From Candidatus Gastranaerophilales bacterium (GTDB taxonomy: Bacteria; Cyanobacteriota; Vampirovibrionia; Gastranaerophilales; Gastranaerophilaceae), in NCBI GenBank assembly GCA_905236775.1, contig CAJOOM010000110.1, positions 1-37,789 on the forward strand: DNA of 37,789 nt. The letters run 5' to 3'. A program made the translations under genes and the position numbers. The notes beneath the pieces are model-generated. The model worked only from the letters and a program-made list of their open reading frames with translations, was not told where the DNA came from and ran no database searches. Positions 7,988 to 16,538 of this stretch are shown piece after piece; within the stretch, counting starts at the first letter, position 1; every line of letters begins with the position of its first letter.

Positions 7988-8035
7988 GAATAGAATCAAT
8001 AAAATGATTATTAAAGTCAAATTAAGATTGTCCAT
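7958..8035 (-). CDS. 25-aa hydrophobic peptide, possible type I toxin
   Basis: ATG with a very strong ribosome site (AAAGGAGGG) 8 bases upstream. The peptide is MDNLNLTLIIILLILFII followed by a short polar tail: a single membrane helix with a few charged ends, as in small type I toxins and other membrane micropeptides. It lies between a 64-codon shadow frame and prfA. The opposite strand has a promoter and terminator for a short RNA that would overlap its 3' end. The rest of 7697-8154 shows no other gene. Confidence 0.5.
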   Translation of the reverse strand: MDNLNLTLIIILLILFIIKNGTYIK

Positions 8036-8102
8036 AATTTAGCCCTCCTTTCTTTAAAACTATCAGCCCTCAGACTAATGTATATTGTTGTTCTGACGTT
8101 TT

Positions 8103-8128
8103 TTAAAAAAGATACAGGCTAGCCCCTG
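8103..8128 (-). terminator. Weak terminator after prfA
   Basis: On the minus strand CAGGGGCTAGCCTG forms a short stem followed, after four bases, by a run of six Ts. It lies about 30 bases beyond the prfA stop. Confidence 0.45.
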
Positions 8129-8154
8129 ATTATTTAATATTTTCCTGTTAATTT

Positions 8155-9237
8155 CTATCCTACTTGGGCAAGTTTTTCGAGTTTAAGTTTTTGGTCATAT
8201 TCAATCAGAAGATGAATTAATTCTTCTAAATCACCATCTATAACAGTCCAAACATTCAAGTTGTGGTTAATTCTGTGGTCAGTTAAACGACCTTGGGGGA
8301 AGTTATAAGTTCTTATACGTTCTGAACGGTCGCCGGTACCTACTTGCGAACGGCGGAGGTCGGTAACTTCCTGCATTTGTTTTTGAACTTCTAAATCGTA
8401 TAGTTTAGAACGTAAAATTTCCATAGCTCTTTCTTTGTTTTGGAGTTGTGAACGCTCTTCTGTACAGAAAATCATAATTCCAGTTGGCTTATGGAAAAGT
8501 CTTGCTGCGGTTTCTACTTTGTTTACGTTTTGACCACCTGCGCCACCACTCCGAGCTGTAGACATTTCAATATCTTCAGGTCTAATTTCAATTTCTACGT
8601 CGTCAACCTCCGGCATAACGGCGACTGTTGCTGTTGAAGTGTGGACTCTGCCTTGTGATTCAGTCTCAGGAACTCTCTGAACTCTGTGAACACCTGATTC
8701 ATACTTGAGTTGTGAGTATACGGCATCACCTTTTATGGAAATAATTATTTCAGAATATCCACCAGCTTCGCATTCTGTTTTAGAAAGGATTTGAGTTTGC
8801 CAACCTTGCTTATCAGCAAATTTTAGGTACATTCTTGCAAGGTCGCCTGCAAAAATGTTAGCTTCATCACCGCCGGCTCCGCCTCTGATTTCCAGCATAA
8901 TGTCTTTATCATCCATTGGGTCTCGCGGGAGAAGCAGTACTTTCATTCTTTCTTCATATTCAGGAAGTTTTGCTTCATTTTCTTCCATTTCAGCTTTTAA
9001 AAAAGCTTTCATCTCTTCATCTTTTTCTTCGTGAATCATTTGTTTAGCTTCTTCTATAGCATCAGTTGCCTTTTTCCAGGCATAATAAAGTTCAACAGTT
9101 TCTTCCATTGATTTTCTTTGTTTCGATAAATCACGGAACTTGTTATAATCAGCAATTACATTTGGATCAGAAAGAGTTTCTCCCAACTCAATGTATCTTT
9201 TCTCAATTTGAACAATTTTGTCTAACATGTCTTTCAT
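8155..9237 (-). CDS. prfA: Peptide chain release factor 1
   Basis: 360 aa, full length. RF1 reads UAA and UAG in the ribosomal A site and triggers peptide release. The stop-codon tripeptide PxT is seen as PET (190-192) in [10 protein letters not shown]; the catalytic GGQ (234-236) sits in [13 protein letters not shown]-type and RTYNFPQGR segments follow as in the family. The first ATG at 9237 has AAGGA at a good distance; a second Met three codons on could also serve. It is transcribed alone, away from HLR1 box 2. Confidence 0.97.
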   Translation of the reverse strand: MKDMLDKIVQIEKRYIELGETLSDPNVIADYNKFRDLSKQRKSMEETVELYYAWKKATDAIEEAKQMIHEEKDEEMKAFLKAEMEENEAKLPEYEERMKVLLLPRDPMDDKDIMLEIRGGAGGDEANIFAGDLARMYLKFADKQGWQTQILSKTECEAGGYSEIIISIKGDAVYSQLKYESGVHRVQRVPETESQGRVHTSTATVAVMPEVDDVEIEIRPEDIEMSTARSGGAGGQNVNKVETAARLFHKPTGIMIFCTEERSQLQNKERAMEILRSKLYDLEVQKQMQEVTDLRRSQVGTGDRSERIRTYNFPQGRLTDHRINHNLNVWTVIDGDLEELIHLLIEYDQKLKLEKLAQVG

Positions 9238-9463
9238 AGTTTTTTCCTTTATTTCGTACTTTTAGTATAACAAAAAAGCATTATATATTTTTGTTTCTTC
9301 TTTTAATAGTTTCCGAAAAATAAAAAAAATTCTTGAATTCTTCCAGTCAAGATTTTAACTCAAATTGTATGCTATTCCTTATAGAACTTAAATTCTGTAC
9401 ATATTTGAAAGAGTTTAAAAAGTTCAAAAATTGTAATTTTTATTAATCCGCGGTTACGTTTAA

Positions 9464-9481
9464 AATGTAAAGTTTTGTAAC
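9464..9481 (+). promoter_or_regulatory. HLR1-like box 2
   Basis: AATGTAAAGTTTTGTAAC, an exact reverse-complement HLR1 match, 78 bp before the ATG of the 83-aa orphan. AT-rich -10-like hexamers (TAGAAT 9513, TATATA 9524) follow. The region 9238-9559 also holds the prfA promoter on the other strand but no gene. Confidence 0.65.
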
Positions 9482-9559
9482 AATTTTAAAAAAATACGCA
9501 ATTTTTTGTTTGTAGAATACTTTATATATATGTAAAGACATAAAAACAGGTATAATTTC

Positions 9560-9811
9560 ATGGACAATCGTATTTACACACCACCTATAGAACAAAATTT
9601 TAACTACCTCAACTTCTGGGGTCGTTCAAGAGGAGTTAACACTGTAGAAAGGACACCCGGGGTTAACACTGGAACTTTCGGTGGTGTAAATGTCGAAAAT
9701 TGTGAAAGAGAACTTGCACCTAAATATTTGGCTACTGCAGCAAGTGGTTCAGTCTATAATAATTACGGTGGTGGAACTCATCATAATTTTACCTTTAATG
9801 CATTAGGATAA
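9560..9811 (+). CDS. 83-aa Gly/Asn-rich orphan behind an HLR1 box
   Basis: ATG with a modest ribosome site (ACAGGT). The protein is polar and aromatic, with repeated G-V-N-T segments (RGVNTVE, PGVNTGTFGGVN) and a Gly/His/Asn tail (NNYGGGTHHNFTF). It has no signal peptide or membrane helix and looks disordered. No family is recognised. Its own promoter region with HLR1 box 2 and a strong terminator show that it is a real monocistronic gene. Like several other genes in this window it is short and low in complexity. Confidence 0.65.
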   Translation: MDNRIYTPPIEQNFNYLNFWGRSRGVNTVERTPGVNTGTFGGVNVENCERELAPKYLATAASGSVYNNYGGGTHHNFTFNALG

Positions 9812-9833
9812 ATTTGTTTAATTGTTAATAATT

Positions 9834-9868
9834 ACATCCGTGAGTCTCGTGTTCGCGGATGTTTTTTT
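9834..9868 (+). terminator. Intrinsic terminator
   Basis: Stem ACATCCG/CGGATGT around a 15-nt loop, followed by seven Ts; ends the 83-aa orphan transcript. Confidence 0.85.
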
Positions 9869-10038
9869 GTGGTTCTCTATGTGTGACAGCAAGAGGGTTA
9901 TACAGTTTTTATTTAATTTCTATTTTTAAGTTTTGTAAAGTTTATTATAAATCACCCTATTTGCTTAACATTTGTTACATTTTAAATTATTCCTTAAAAC
10001 CCCTATAAATACTGCTTTGTAGGAATTGTTTTTGTTGT

Positions 10039-10056
10039 AATGTAAAGTTTTGTAAC
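10039..10056 (+). promoter_or_regulatory. HLR1-like box 3
   Basis: AATGTAAAGTTTTGTAAC, identical to box 2, 107 bp before the ATG of the secreted HExxH protein. A GATAAC -10-like hexamer lies at 10096-10101. A looser pair of TTAACA/GTTACA half-sites is seen at about 9964-9980. Apart from the terminator at 9834, the stretch 9812-10163 holds only these signals. Confidence 0.65.
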
Positions 10057-10163
10057 AAAACGGAGCATTTTACTAAAGTTTTTCATAAATGATTCCGATA
10101 ACACTCATGTACAAACAAGTTGATTAGTTTAAATAAACACAAGAGTTGATTAGGAGCTTTAAC

Positions 10164-10727
10164 ATGAAAAAATTAGTAGTATTATTCACAGCAATGATAT
10201 TTTTATCATTATCACAAATGGTGTATGCTTACAGAGCAGCAGATTTTTCATCTGATTCTAAAATTGTTGCTGCAATCGATTTATTAGAAAGAACAGGTGA
10301 AACGGACGTTTTGAGGAATTTAAGAAAATATGCAATAAGAGTTTCTTTTGATGATTTGTCATCAGTCTCTTATAACAGTCACAAGACATTTGCTATTAGT
10401 ACATATAACAAGTACGGAACAAGAGTTATTATGATTAACTCTATATACAAAGATGCGCCTGTTGAACAAATAGCATGCTTAGTTGCACACGAGAGTATGC
10501 ATGTTAAAAGAGTTGCGGATTTAGAAGAAGAAACTATTGCAACACAAAAAGAGGCTGCAACTTGGATAAGATTAAAAAACACATCAAAAGTTTATCCTGA
10601 TTCTAGATTAACAAAAAGACTTGACAGATTAGGCGGTATGTATATGGCTTCGTCTAACGGTAACAATCTCATTCAAAACAAGATTGCTTCAAGTGGTTTC
10701 TATAGAGCACAACTAGGACTTAACTAG
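10164..10727 (+). CDS. Secreted HExxH protein, putative zinc metallopeptidase
   Basis: 187 aa from the ATG at 10164, chosen because TAGGAGC lies 7 bases upstream; an in-frame TTG at 10146 adds six residues but has no ribosome site. Residues 1-22 are a signal peptide (MKKLVVLFTAMIF...MVYA). HESMH (109-113) within CLVAHESMHVKRVADLEEE gives the two zinc His and the catalytic Glu; a Glu at 121-123 or 130 could be the third ligand. The exported enzyme would act outside the cytoplasmic membrane. It is small, so it may be a cell-wall or matrix peptidase, or an inactive relative. Monocistronic, behind HLR1 box 3. Confidence 0.8.
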   Translation: MKKLVVLFTAMIFLSLSQMVYAYRAADFSSDSKIVAAIDLLERTGETDVLRNLRKYAIRVSFDDLSSVSYNSHKTFAISTYNKYGTRVIMINSIYKDAPVEQIACLVAHESMHVKRVADLEEETIATQKEAATWIRLKNTSKVYPDSRLTKRLDRLGGMYMASSNGNNLIQNKIASSGFYRAQLGLN

Positions 10728-10827
10728 TAATAAAATTTGCAACATTAAATAAGCAAGAGGATTTCTTTCTTTATTAATCTAAAATGGGTTAATGCCAAAA
10801 ACTTTCATACCCCATTTTACCCCTAAT

Positions 10828-10857
10828 CAGCCCTCGCAGGTGCGAGGCTTTTTTTTA
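10828..10857 (+). terminator. Intrinsic terminator
   Basis: CCTCGCA/TGCGAGG stem with a 2-nt loop, followed by eight Ts; about 100 bp after the HExxH gene and just before the UbiA gene. Confidence 0.85.
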
Positions 10858-10876
10858 TTTCTTAATATGTTATTAT

Positions 10877-11866
10877 ATGCTTATGTTAAATAAATTTGCA
10901 GTAATTCTAGAGTGTTCGAGAGTTTATTCTTTACCAATGACATTGTTGTCGTGGATTGTAATTTTCACTTATTCTATTCATAAATCAGGAAATGTTTGGT
11001 ATGGTCTAATTGCATTAGTCGGAATTTCCTTGGCGCATTTAGGAACAAACATTTTGGATGATTATTTTGATTATAAATCTTTAATAAAAAGAGTAGATTT
11101 TGATAAAAAGGAATATATACAAAATACTCAGAAAACAAAATGCAGGTATTTGGTTTTGGGAATTGTAAAAGAATCTCAAATGTTAACTCTTGCCGGCATA
11201 TATTTTTTTATAGCAGGATTAATTGGTTTATTTTTTATAATAAAATGTGGTGTAGTAGTTTTGTATTTCATGTTCTGCGGTGGAATAATCGGTTTACTAT
11301 ACTCATTTTTATCAAAAATTAGACTATCAGAAATAGCTGTTGCGTTGACTTATGGACCAATTTTGTTTGGCGGTGTGAATTTTGTTATGACAAAAACTCT
11401 TTCTTGGGAAGCTTTTTTGCTGTCATTGCCGACCATGATTATGACAGTAATACTACTTTACATACATACGGTAATGGATTATGAATATGACTTGAAAGAG
11501 GGACATTTTACTATCGCAAATTCATTTGACTCTCAATTGGATTCATTGATTGTGCTTAAAATATTGTTAATTCTATCATATGTATCTCTTTTTGTTATTT
11601 GTATATTTGATATATCGGATTGGCAAGTATTAATTTCACTACTTACAATTCCATTAGGTGTTGATTTATACAAATCAATGGTGGATTTTTCAACAGATTC
11701 AAACTCTATACCTCGAAAAAAATGGTTTCATTTTCCAATGGAAAATATGGAAGTAATAGAAAAAATGAATGCAGAAAGTTTTATGATAAGGATTTATCAA
11801 TCAAGAAATTTAATGATTTATTTTTCCATATTTTTAACATTAGGATTGCTGCTTGCAACCATTTAA
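10877..11866 (+). CDS. UbiA-family membrane prenyltransferase
   Basis: 329 aa with about eight or nine membrane helices. Both Asp-rich motifs of the family are present: NILDDYFDYKS (Asp 61, 62, 65) and DYEYDLKEG (Asp 201 and 205), which bind the prenyl diphosphate through magnesium. The family joins a polyprenyl chain to an aromatic ring; MenA (1,4-dihydroxy-2-naphthoate, menaquinone pathway) is the likeliest role, but substrate choice cannot be read from sequence alone. No clear ribosome site precedes the ATG at 10877; MLMLNKF offers a second Met at 10883. No other quinone gene is in the window. Confidence 0.82.
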   Translation: MLMLNKFAVILECSRVYSLPMTLLSWIVIFTYSIHKSGNVWYGLIALVGISLAHLGTNILDDYFDYKSLIKRVDFDKKEYIQNTQKTKCRYLVLGIVKESQMLTLAGIYFFIAGLIGLFFIIKCGVVVLYFMFCGGIIGLLYSFLSKIRLSEIAVALTYGPILFGGVNFVMTKTLSWEAFLLSLPTMIMTVILLYIHTVMDYEYDLKEGHFTIANSFDSQLDSLIVLKILLILSYVSLFVICIFDISDWQVLISLLTIPLGVDLYKSMVDFSTDSNSIPRKKWFHFPMENMEVIEKMNAESFMIRIYQSRNLMIYFSIFLTLGLLLATI

Positions 11867-11876
11867 GTTATTACAA

Positions 11877-12836
11877 TTAATCGTAAATGACTTGCCCGAC
11901 ATAAAGTTCGCGTTTCATATAATTTCTTGTAAAAAATCTGTCACAGCTTTTGTTATTTTCTATTCGTATTCTTAAAATTTTGTTATCAGAGCATAGTATG
12001 CCAATAATTTTATTTTTAATATCTATTTCACACACTGTTCCGGATTCATTAAATTCAGAGTTATTATCTACTATTTCGCTCCCCTGCGGTAATGCTTTTA
12101 TACAATCTGAATCATTGAAGAAATATGCTGCTCCCCAAGGGTAAATAGCCCTTATTAGTGCGTAATTTTCAATTGCACTTTTGGAAAAATCCAGTTGTAA
12201 ATTGCAAGGATGCGAATAATATGTTGATTTTTCTTCTTTTTGAGTCAGCGGAATTATAATATCTTCGCTTAAATCTTTAAGTAATTCACAAACAACTCCT
12301 CTGGCTGTTAAGACAGTTCTTTCTTTTAGCGATTTTCCGGTGTCTGACGGATAGATTTTAACTTCTTCTTGTGCCAGAATCGCTCCGGAATCATAATTGT
12401 CATCAATAAGATGAAAAGATATTCCACTTGTTTGTTCTTGATTTTTTATTGTCCAAAAGTATGGATTTGGACCTCTATATTTGGGCAGCAGAGATGGATG
12501 AGCATTTATTGTTGCGATTTTTGGCAAATCATAAATCTCTTTTTTTATTCTTTCTCCCCACGAACCGACAAGAATAATATCAGGATTCAGCTTTAATATT
12601 GCCTTCTTGAATTCTTTGGAATTTATGCTTTTGGCTTTTATTTCGTGTAAATTGTAGCTTTTTATGTAGTTGTAATCAAGCGATGGATTAAACATGTCTT
12701 TTATTTTCCTTATTAAAGGATTGTACTTAATCCTCTCAGCACGAAAAACTCCAACAATATTGCAATTTGCATCTAGTGCCCCTGCAATAAGATTTGTAAA
12801 CATTTCGCCGTATCCTACAATTACAACGTTAAGCAT
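11877..12836 (-). CDS. Formyltransferase-fold protein (Fmt-like)
   Basis: 319 aa. The formyltransferase core has Asn111 and His113 in NAHPSLLPKYRG and Asp149 in NYDSGAIL, the catalytic triad shared by methionyl-tRNA formyltransferase, PurN and sugar formyltransferases. A C-terminal domain of about 100 aa follows, as in Fmt and ArnA. The N-terminus (VVIVGYGEMFTNLIAGAL) departs from standard Fmt, so a UDP- or dTDP-sugar formyltransferase is possible. It uses 10-formyl-tetrahydrofolate. Its start overlaps the end of ribF by 16 bp, so the two are cotranscribed and probably translationally coupled. Confidence 0.8.
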   Translation of the reverse strand: MLNVVIVGYGEMFTNLIAGALDANCNIVGVFRAERIKYNPLIRKIKDMFNPSLDYNYIKSYNLHEIKAKSINSKEFKKAILKLNPDIILVGSWGERIKKEIYDLPKIATINAHPSLLPKYRGPNPYFWTIKNQEQTSGISFHLIDDNYDSGAILAQEEVKIYPSDTGKSLKERTVLTARGVVCELLKDLSEDIIIPLTQKEEKSTYYSHPCNLQLDFSKSAIENYALIRAIYPWGAAYFFNDSDCIKALPQGSEIVDNNSEFNESGTVCEIDIKNKIIGILCSDNKILRIRIENNKSCDRFFTRNYMKRELYVGQVIYD

Positions 12837-13675
12837 ACTTCAATATCCTTTTTAATTTGTTTTTTTAATTCGTCAAGTGACGGAAATTTTTCTTCGCCTC
12901 TTATGTGCTTAATAATTTCTATTTTTAAGTTCTCACCGTATAAATCTCCGCTATAATCAAGAATATTAACTTCAACTATTGGTTTTTGAACATTATTGAG
13001 AGTTGGTTTCAACCCCCAATTCATAATTGCTCGTTTTTCTTTTCCGTCTATTTTGAGTTTTGTGCAGTACACTCCAAATGGTAATTTTACAATATTTTCA
13101 GGATAATTTAAGTTTGCAGTCGGGAATCCTATTTTACGTCCAATTTCTGCGCCGTGAATAACTTTACCCTCTATGCAAAAATTACTCTCAAGTAAAAAGT
13201 TCGCTCGCTCTATATTGCCGCTGCGTAAATAATTTTTTATTAGCGATGAACTTATAATTTCATTATTGTCTTTTATTGGAGGTGTACATATATATTTATA
13301 GCCGTATTTTTTGCTATTCAGTTCCAATATGTCCGGACTTCCTGTTTTATTAACACCAAAAGTATGGTTGTATCCGGTTGATATGCTAGCAGGATGATAA
13401 GTTGTTATTAGATAGTCTAAGTATTCTTCTGCAGTAATTTTAGCAATCTTAGAAAATTCCAGCTCTATAATCTGCTTTACACCGGCATGTTTCATTTTTT
13501 CTATGGAATCTTTCCTTGAGAGTATATATTCCGCTTTTCCGGTAAAATAGACTGATGGCGATTCTTTAAAAGTAATAAGTATGCTTTCTGATGAGTATTT
13601 ATTTGCAGACTCTATTACAGCTCTATGAGCTTTATGTACACCATCAAAAAAACCTAAAATTAATCCTATACTCAT
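12821..13675 (-). CDS. ribF: Bifunctional riboflavin kinase / FAD synthetase
   Basis: 284 aa, slightly short for the family (about 300-320). The N-terminal adenylyltransferase part has GFFDGVHKAH (residues 8-17), GYNHTFGVNKTG (101-112) and ISSSLIKNYL; the C-terminal riboflavin kinase part has GRKIGFPTANLNYP (from 179) and MNWGLKPT. It converts riboflavin to FMN and then FAD in the cytoplasm. GFFDGVHKAH has Ala where the usual motif has Gly before the second His, which is minor. It starts 3 bp after the 79-aa orphan and overlaps the formyltransferase gene, forming a three-gene operon. Confidence 0.95.
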   Translation of the reverse strand: MSIGLILGFFDGVHKAHRAVIESANKYSSESILITFKESPSVYFTGKAEYILSRKDSIEKMKHAGVKQIIELEFSKIAKITAEEYLDYLITTYHPASISTGYNHTFGVNKTGSPDILELNSKKYGYKYICTPPIKDNNEIISSSLIKNYLRSGNIERANFLLESNFCIEGKVIHGAEIGRKIGFPTANLNYPENIVKLPFGVYCTKLKIDGKEKRAIMNWGLKPTLNNVQKPIVEVNILDYSGDLYGENLKIEIIKHIRGEEKFPSLDELKKQIKKDIEVCLTL

Positions 13676-13677
13676 CT

Positions 13678-13914
13678 CTAAGCAATAACATCAAGTTTTC
13701 TGCCTACTATTCTTTGGTGACAGAAATTTTTCCATTGATTGATGCTATCAAACACCATTGGGAGTTTGTCAGCAGGTGTAACTTTTTTAGTGTTATAAGG
13801 GGTTAAAGAATTAAATGAAGTATCTCCGATTTGTTCATTTCTACGATTTACATTAACATTATTTGCTATATGATAACCGTTATTTTCCTTAAGATTGATT
13901 GCAGAAACTTGCAT
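13678..13914 (-). CDS. Short orphan protein leading the ribF operon
   Basis: 78 aa from the ATG at 13914 (AAGGGG five to six bases upstream; a GTG two codons earlier also fits). It begins MQVSAINLKENNGYHI, an Asn-rich leader with a later TSFNSL motif, similar in style to the orphan at 7289. The remainder is polar and ends in HQRIVGRKLDVIA. No domain is recognised. A promoter-like TTGCGA-17-TACAAT lies at 13960-13988 on the same strand, so this gene heads the operon. Confidence 0.7.
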   Translation of the reverse strand: MQVSAINLKENNGYHIANNVNVNRRNEQIGDTSFNSLTPYNTKKVTPADKLPMVFDSINQWKNFCHQRIVGRKLDVIA

Positions 13915-13959
13915 ATTCACCCCTTATGTTTATCTCTTCGGCAAAAACACCGCAAATAT

Positions 13960-13988
13960 ATTGTACCATAGTGACTTTTTTTTCGCAA
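13960..13988 (-). promoter_or_regulatory. Sigma70-type promoter of the ribF operon
   Basis: On the minus strand, TTGCGA and TACAAT with exactly 17 bp between, about 45 bp before the orphan's ATG. Confidence 0.6.
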
Positions 13989-14073
13989 TAGGACATTATG
14001 CTATATTGAATAAATTGTATTGAGACAGATTTCAGTATAGAGTAAGACTGTTTACTTATTTCAATAAATTTAT

Positions 14074-14102
14074 ATAAAAAAAAGCCGGTCGTTTGACCGG
14101 CT
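14074..14102 (-). terminator. Terminator after rplA
   Basis: On the minus strand AGCCGGTC/GACCGGCT with loop AAAC runs into eight Ts, directly after the rplA stop. Confidence 0.93.
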
Positions 14103-14109
14103 GTAAATA

Positions 14110-14835
14110 TCAACCAACAATTTCTTTAACTTCTGCTTGAAGGTTTTTTGAGTCAATCTTAATGCCCGGTCCCATAGTTGTTGTCAAATAAATTGACTTA
14201 ACATAAGTACCTTTAGCAGCAGACGGCTTAGCCTTCAAAACGGCATCTACTAATGTACCATAGTTCTTAACCAAGTCATCATTAGTAAATTGAACTTTTC
14301 CTATCGGGCAGTGAATCATGCCTTGCTTATCAGCACGGAATTCAACTTTACCTGCTTTAGCATCCTTAACTGCTTTAGCTATATCTAATGTTACAGTACC
14401 TGTTTTAGGGTTTGGCATTAAGCCTTTAGGACCTAAAACACGACCTAACTTACCTAACATACCCATACAATCAGGTGTTGCTATTAATGTGTCAAATTCA
14501 AACCAACCGCCAGCGATTTTATCGATAATATCTTCTGTTCCATAGAAATCTGCGCCTGCATCCTTTGCTTCATTAACCTTAGGACCTTTAGCAATGACGC
14601 AAACTCTTACTTCCTTACCCAAACCTGCAGGAAGTACTACGGTTGATCGGATTTGTTGTTCAGCATGTTTAACATCTATACCTAATCTCATGTGGCATTC
14701 AACTGTTTCATTGAACTTAGCCACTTCTTTAGATATTTCTTGTAATTTAGTCAATGCTTCTTTACCGCTTGTAGGTTGTTCAAAACCTTCGAGCATTTCT
14801 TGAAGCTTCTTTTGTTTTTTTGTTATTTTAGACAT
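14110..14835 (-). CDS. rplA: 50S ribosomal protein L1
   Basis: 241 aa, full length. L1 binds 23S rRNA at the mobile stalk near the E site and in many bacteria represses its own mRNA. Seen here: [39 protein letters not shown] and KTGTVTLDI, all standard L1 segments. It is the last gene of the secE-nusG-rplK-rplA run. A terminator follows immediately, so rplJ and rplL are not linked as they are in most bacteria. Confidence 0.98.
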   Translation of the reverse strand: MSKITKKQKKLQEMLEGFEQPTSGKEALTKLQEISKEVAKFNETVECHMRLGIDVKHAEQQIRSTVVLPAGLGKEVRVCVIAKGPKVNEAKDAGADFYGTEDIIDKIAGGWFEFDTLIATPDCMGMLGKLGRVLGPKGLMPNPKTGTVTLDIAKAVKDAKAGKVEFRADKQGMIHCPIGKVQFTNDDLVKNYGTLVDAVLKAKPSAAKGTYVKSIYLTTTMGPGIKIDSKNLQAEVKEIVG

Positions 14836-14962
14836 TTTAATTTTCCTTTCATGGTGTTAGCGGACTGGGGTATATACAATCGGCTTATTGCCAGCTTACC
14901 CGTTAGATGGTCCTTCCATTGTGTTCTACTTTAATTTCGGAGTATAGCCAAAAAGACTACTT
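14836..14962 (-). promoter_or_regulatory. rplA leader with conserved hairpin elements
   Basis: The mRNA before rplA contains ATGGAAGGACC and, near the ribosome site, CACCATGAAAGG; ATGG/CCAT can pair. The rplK leader has GTGGAAGGGG and CCACGAAAGG at the same place. The shared pattern suggests an L1-responsive structure, but no published L1 site was matched base for base. Confidence 0.35.
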
Positions 14963-14964
14963 AT

Positions 14965-14987
14965 ATTTACCCCTATATTTACCCCTC
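14965..14987 (-). repeat. Two GGGGTAAAT units at the rplK stop codon
   Basis: On the minus strand GAGGGGTAAATATAGGGGTAAAT. The first TAA is the rplK stop (14979-14981). Same core as the arrays at 1055, 21154, 28658 and 31481. Confidence 0.8.
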
Positions 14988-15407
14988 TTTTACAGTTACG
15001 CCCATTGCTCTGCAAGAACCTGCAATCATCTTAACAGCAGCATCCATTGTAGTTGCATTTAAATCGTTCATTTTGATTTTAGCAATTTCTTCCAATTGAG
15101 CTCTTGTAATTTCAGCAACTTTAGTCTTGTTTGGAACAGCTGAACCTTTTGGTATGTTCAAAGCTTTCTTAATAAGAACAGGTGCTGGAGGTGATTTGAT
15201 AACAAAAGTAAAACTTCTGTCTTCGTATACATCAATAATAACAGGGATAATGTAACCTGCTTGTGATTCTGTTTTAGCATTGAATTGCTTACAGAAATCC
15301 ATGATGTTAACACCGTGTTGACCCAAAGCAGGACCAACCGGAGGTGATGGATTTGCTTTGCCGGCTTCAATTTGAAGCTTAATTTTTCCTACTACTTTCT
15401 TTGCCAT
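14979..15407 (-). CDS. rplK: 50S ribosomal protein L11
   Basis: 142 aa from ATG 15407, which has AGGAG upstream; a longer frame starting at 15431 adds eight unlikely residues. Standard L11: [20 protein letters not shown] at the N-terminus and [19 protein letters not shown] in the RNA-binding domain. L11 forms part of the GTPase centre. Its stop codon is the TAA of a GGGGTAAAT repeat, so the protein ends ...VTVKEG with the final Gly codon inside the repeat. Confidence 0.98.
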   Translation of the reverse strand: MAKKVVGKIKLQIEAGKANPSPPVGPALGQHGVNIMDFCKQFNAKTESQAGYIIPVIIDVYEDRSFTFVIKSPPAPVLIKKALNIPKGSAVPNKTKVAEITRAQLEEIAKIKMNDLNATTMDAAVKMIAGSCRAMGVTVKEG

Positions 15408-15420
15408 TTTTTTCTCCTTT

Positions 15421-15452
15421 CGTGGTACCAACGGGGGGCATCCCCTTCCACG
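15421..15452 (-). promoter_or_regulatory. rplK leader hairpin
   Basis: On the minus strand CGTGG...CCACG encloses GGGG-ATG-CCCC, ending directly before the ribosome site. It is a plausible binding site for L1, the usual autoregulator of rplK-rplA. Confidence 0.4.
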
Positions 15453-15459
15453 TTCTCTA

Positions 15460-15491
15460 ATGGAAAATTGAAAATGGAAAATGGAAAATTA
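15460..15491. repeat. GAAAATG-type short repeat tract
   Basis: Four to five tandem GAAAATG/GAAAATT units between nusG and rplK, in the same family as the arms at 5851-5982. Confidence 0.7.
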
Positions 15492-15532
15492 TTCCGCTTT
15501 ACATGTCCAATTTTCTTGCTACTTTTATATTT

Positions 15533-16141
15533 CTACAATTTTTGTATTTGTTTGTATTCAAGTTCTACCGGAGTTTCACGACCGAAGATTGAAACCATTG
15601 CTCTAAGTTTTGCTTTATCAGGATAAACTTCTGTAATATCACCAACGAATTCTGCAAACGGACCTGATACAATTCTGACTTTTTCACCAATTTTAACATC
15701 CATTTCAATTTTTTGAGTGGTTGCTGTAGAACGGTGAATAATCTTTTTGATTTCAGACTCTTTTGCCGGAATCGGTTTTTTTGCTGAACCTACAAACTTA
15801 GTAACACCAGCTGTATGACGAACTACGTACCAACTGTCCTCATCCATTATCATTTCAACAAGTACATAACCAGGGAAGATTTTTTCTTCTTTTTCAAGTT
15901 TACGTCCGCCCTTAATTTGTGTTACAGTCTTTTGTGGAACTTCTACTCTGAAAATTTTGTCAGCCATATTCATATATTCAATACGTTTTTCAAGATTGCT
16001 TTTTACCTTATTTTCATAACCTGAATACGTATGAACTATATACCAGCGCTTCTGATTTTTTCCAGATGGCTTAAGTTCTCCATTTTCAGAATTTTCTTCT
16101 GTTAATTCTGTATCTACTAAGTTTTCTTCTTTTTCACTCAT
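15533..16141 (-). CDS. nusG: Transcription antitermination factor NusG
   Basis: 202 aa from ATG 16141 (AAGGGT upstream); the frame is open 12 codons further. An acidic leader of about 28 residues precedes the NGN domain (RWYIVHTYSGYENKV, FPGYVLVEM, VRHTAGVTKFVG) and the C-terminal KOW domain (IGEKVRIVSGPFAEFVGDI). NusG binds RNA polymerase and links it to Rho or the ribosome. It lies 62 bp downstream of secE and upstream of rplK, the common bacterial order. Confidence 0.97.
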   Translation of the reverse strand: MSEKEENLVDTELTEENSENGELKPSGKNQKRWYIVHTYSGYENKVKSNLEKRIEYMNMADKIFRVEVPQKTVTQIKGGRKLEKEEKIFPGYVLVEMIMDEDSWYVVRHTAGVTKFVGSAKKPIPAKESEIKKIIHRSTATTQKIEMDVKIGEKVRIVSGPFAEFVGDITEVYPDKAKLRAMVSIFGRETPVELEYKQIQKL

Positions 16142-16203
16142 TATTCTTACCCTTTTTCTGTTTGGTACAAATTCCAAAGTGTTTTGATTTTATTTACCGA
16201 TAA

Positions 16204-16404
16204 TTAAAGATTTGCAAGAAGTGCATTAAATAATATATCTACAACATAAATAAAAACTGTAAAAATAAACACTATTGCAACAACAAAGCAAGTTTCTACA
16301 ACAACCTGATTTCTTTCCGGCCATGTAATTTTGCCCCACTCAGTTTTTACGCCTCTAAAGTATGTAACTATTTCTTGCTTAATTTTATTTGAAGAGTTGT
16401 TCAT
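16204..16404 (-). CDS. secE: Preprotein translocase subunit SecE
   Basis: 66 aa, typical for the single-helix form. FRGVKTEWGKITWPERNQVV is the conserved amphipathic segment, followed by one membrane helix (about 35-58). SecE clamps SecY in the Sec channel. It is between tRNA-Trp and nusG on the same strand. Confidence 0.97.
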   Translation of the reverse strand: MNNSSNKIKQEIVTYFRGVKTEWGKITWPERNQVVVETCFVVAIVFIFTVFIYVVDILFNALLANL

Positions 16405-16460
16405 CTTTATTACCTTTTCTTTTGAACCATATAAAAACTTATATTAGGCTCTTAGTAAAT

Positions 16461-16533
16461 CGCGCCCTGAAGGACTCGAACCCTCGACATCCGGTTTTGG
16501 AGACCGACGTTCTACCAACTGAACTAAGGACGC
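16461..16533 (-). tRNA. trnW: tRNA-Trp (CCA anticodon)
   Basis: 73 nt. Acceptor stem GCGTCCT/AGGGCGC, D arm with GTTGGTAG, anticodon loop CTCCAAA (anticodon CCA, U33 present) and T loop TTCGAGT. Discriminator G; no CCA tail is encoded, consistent with the tRNA nucleotidyltransferase at 18891. It sits between rpmG and secE, a common arrangement in bacteria. Confidence 0.95.
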
Positions 16534-16538
16534 AAAAT

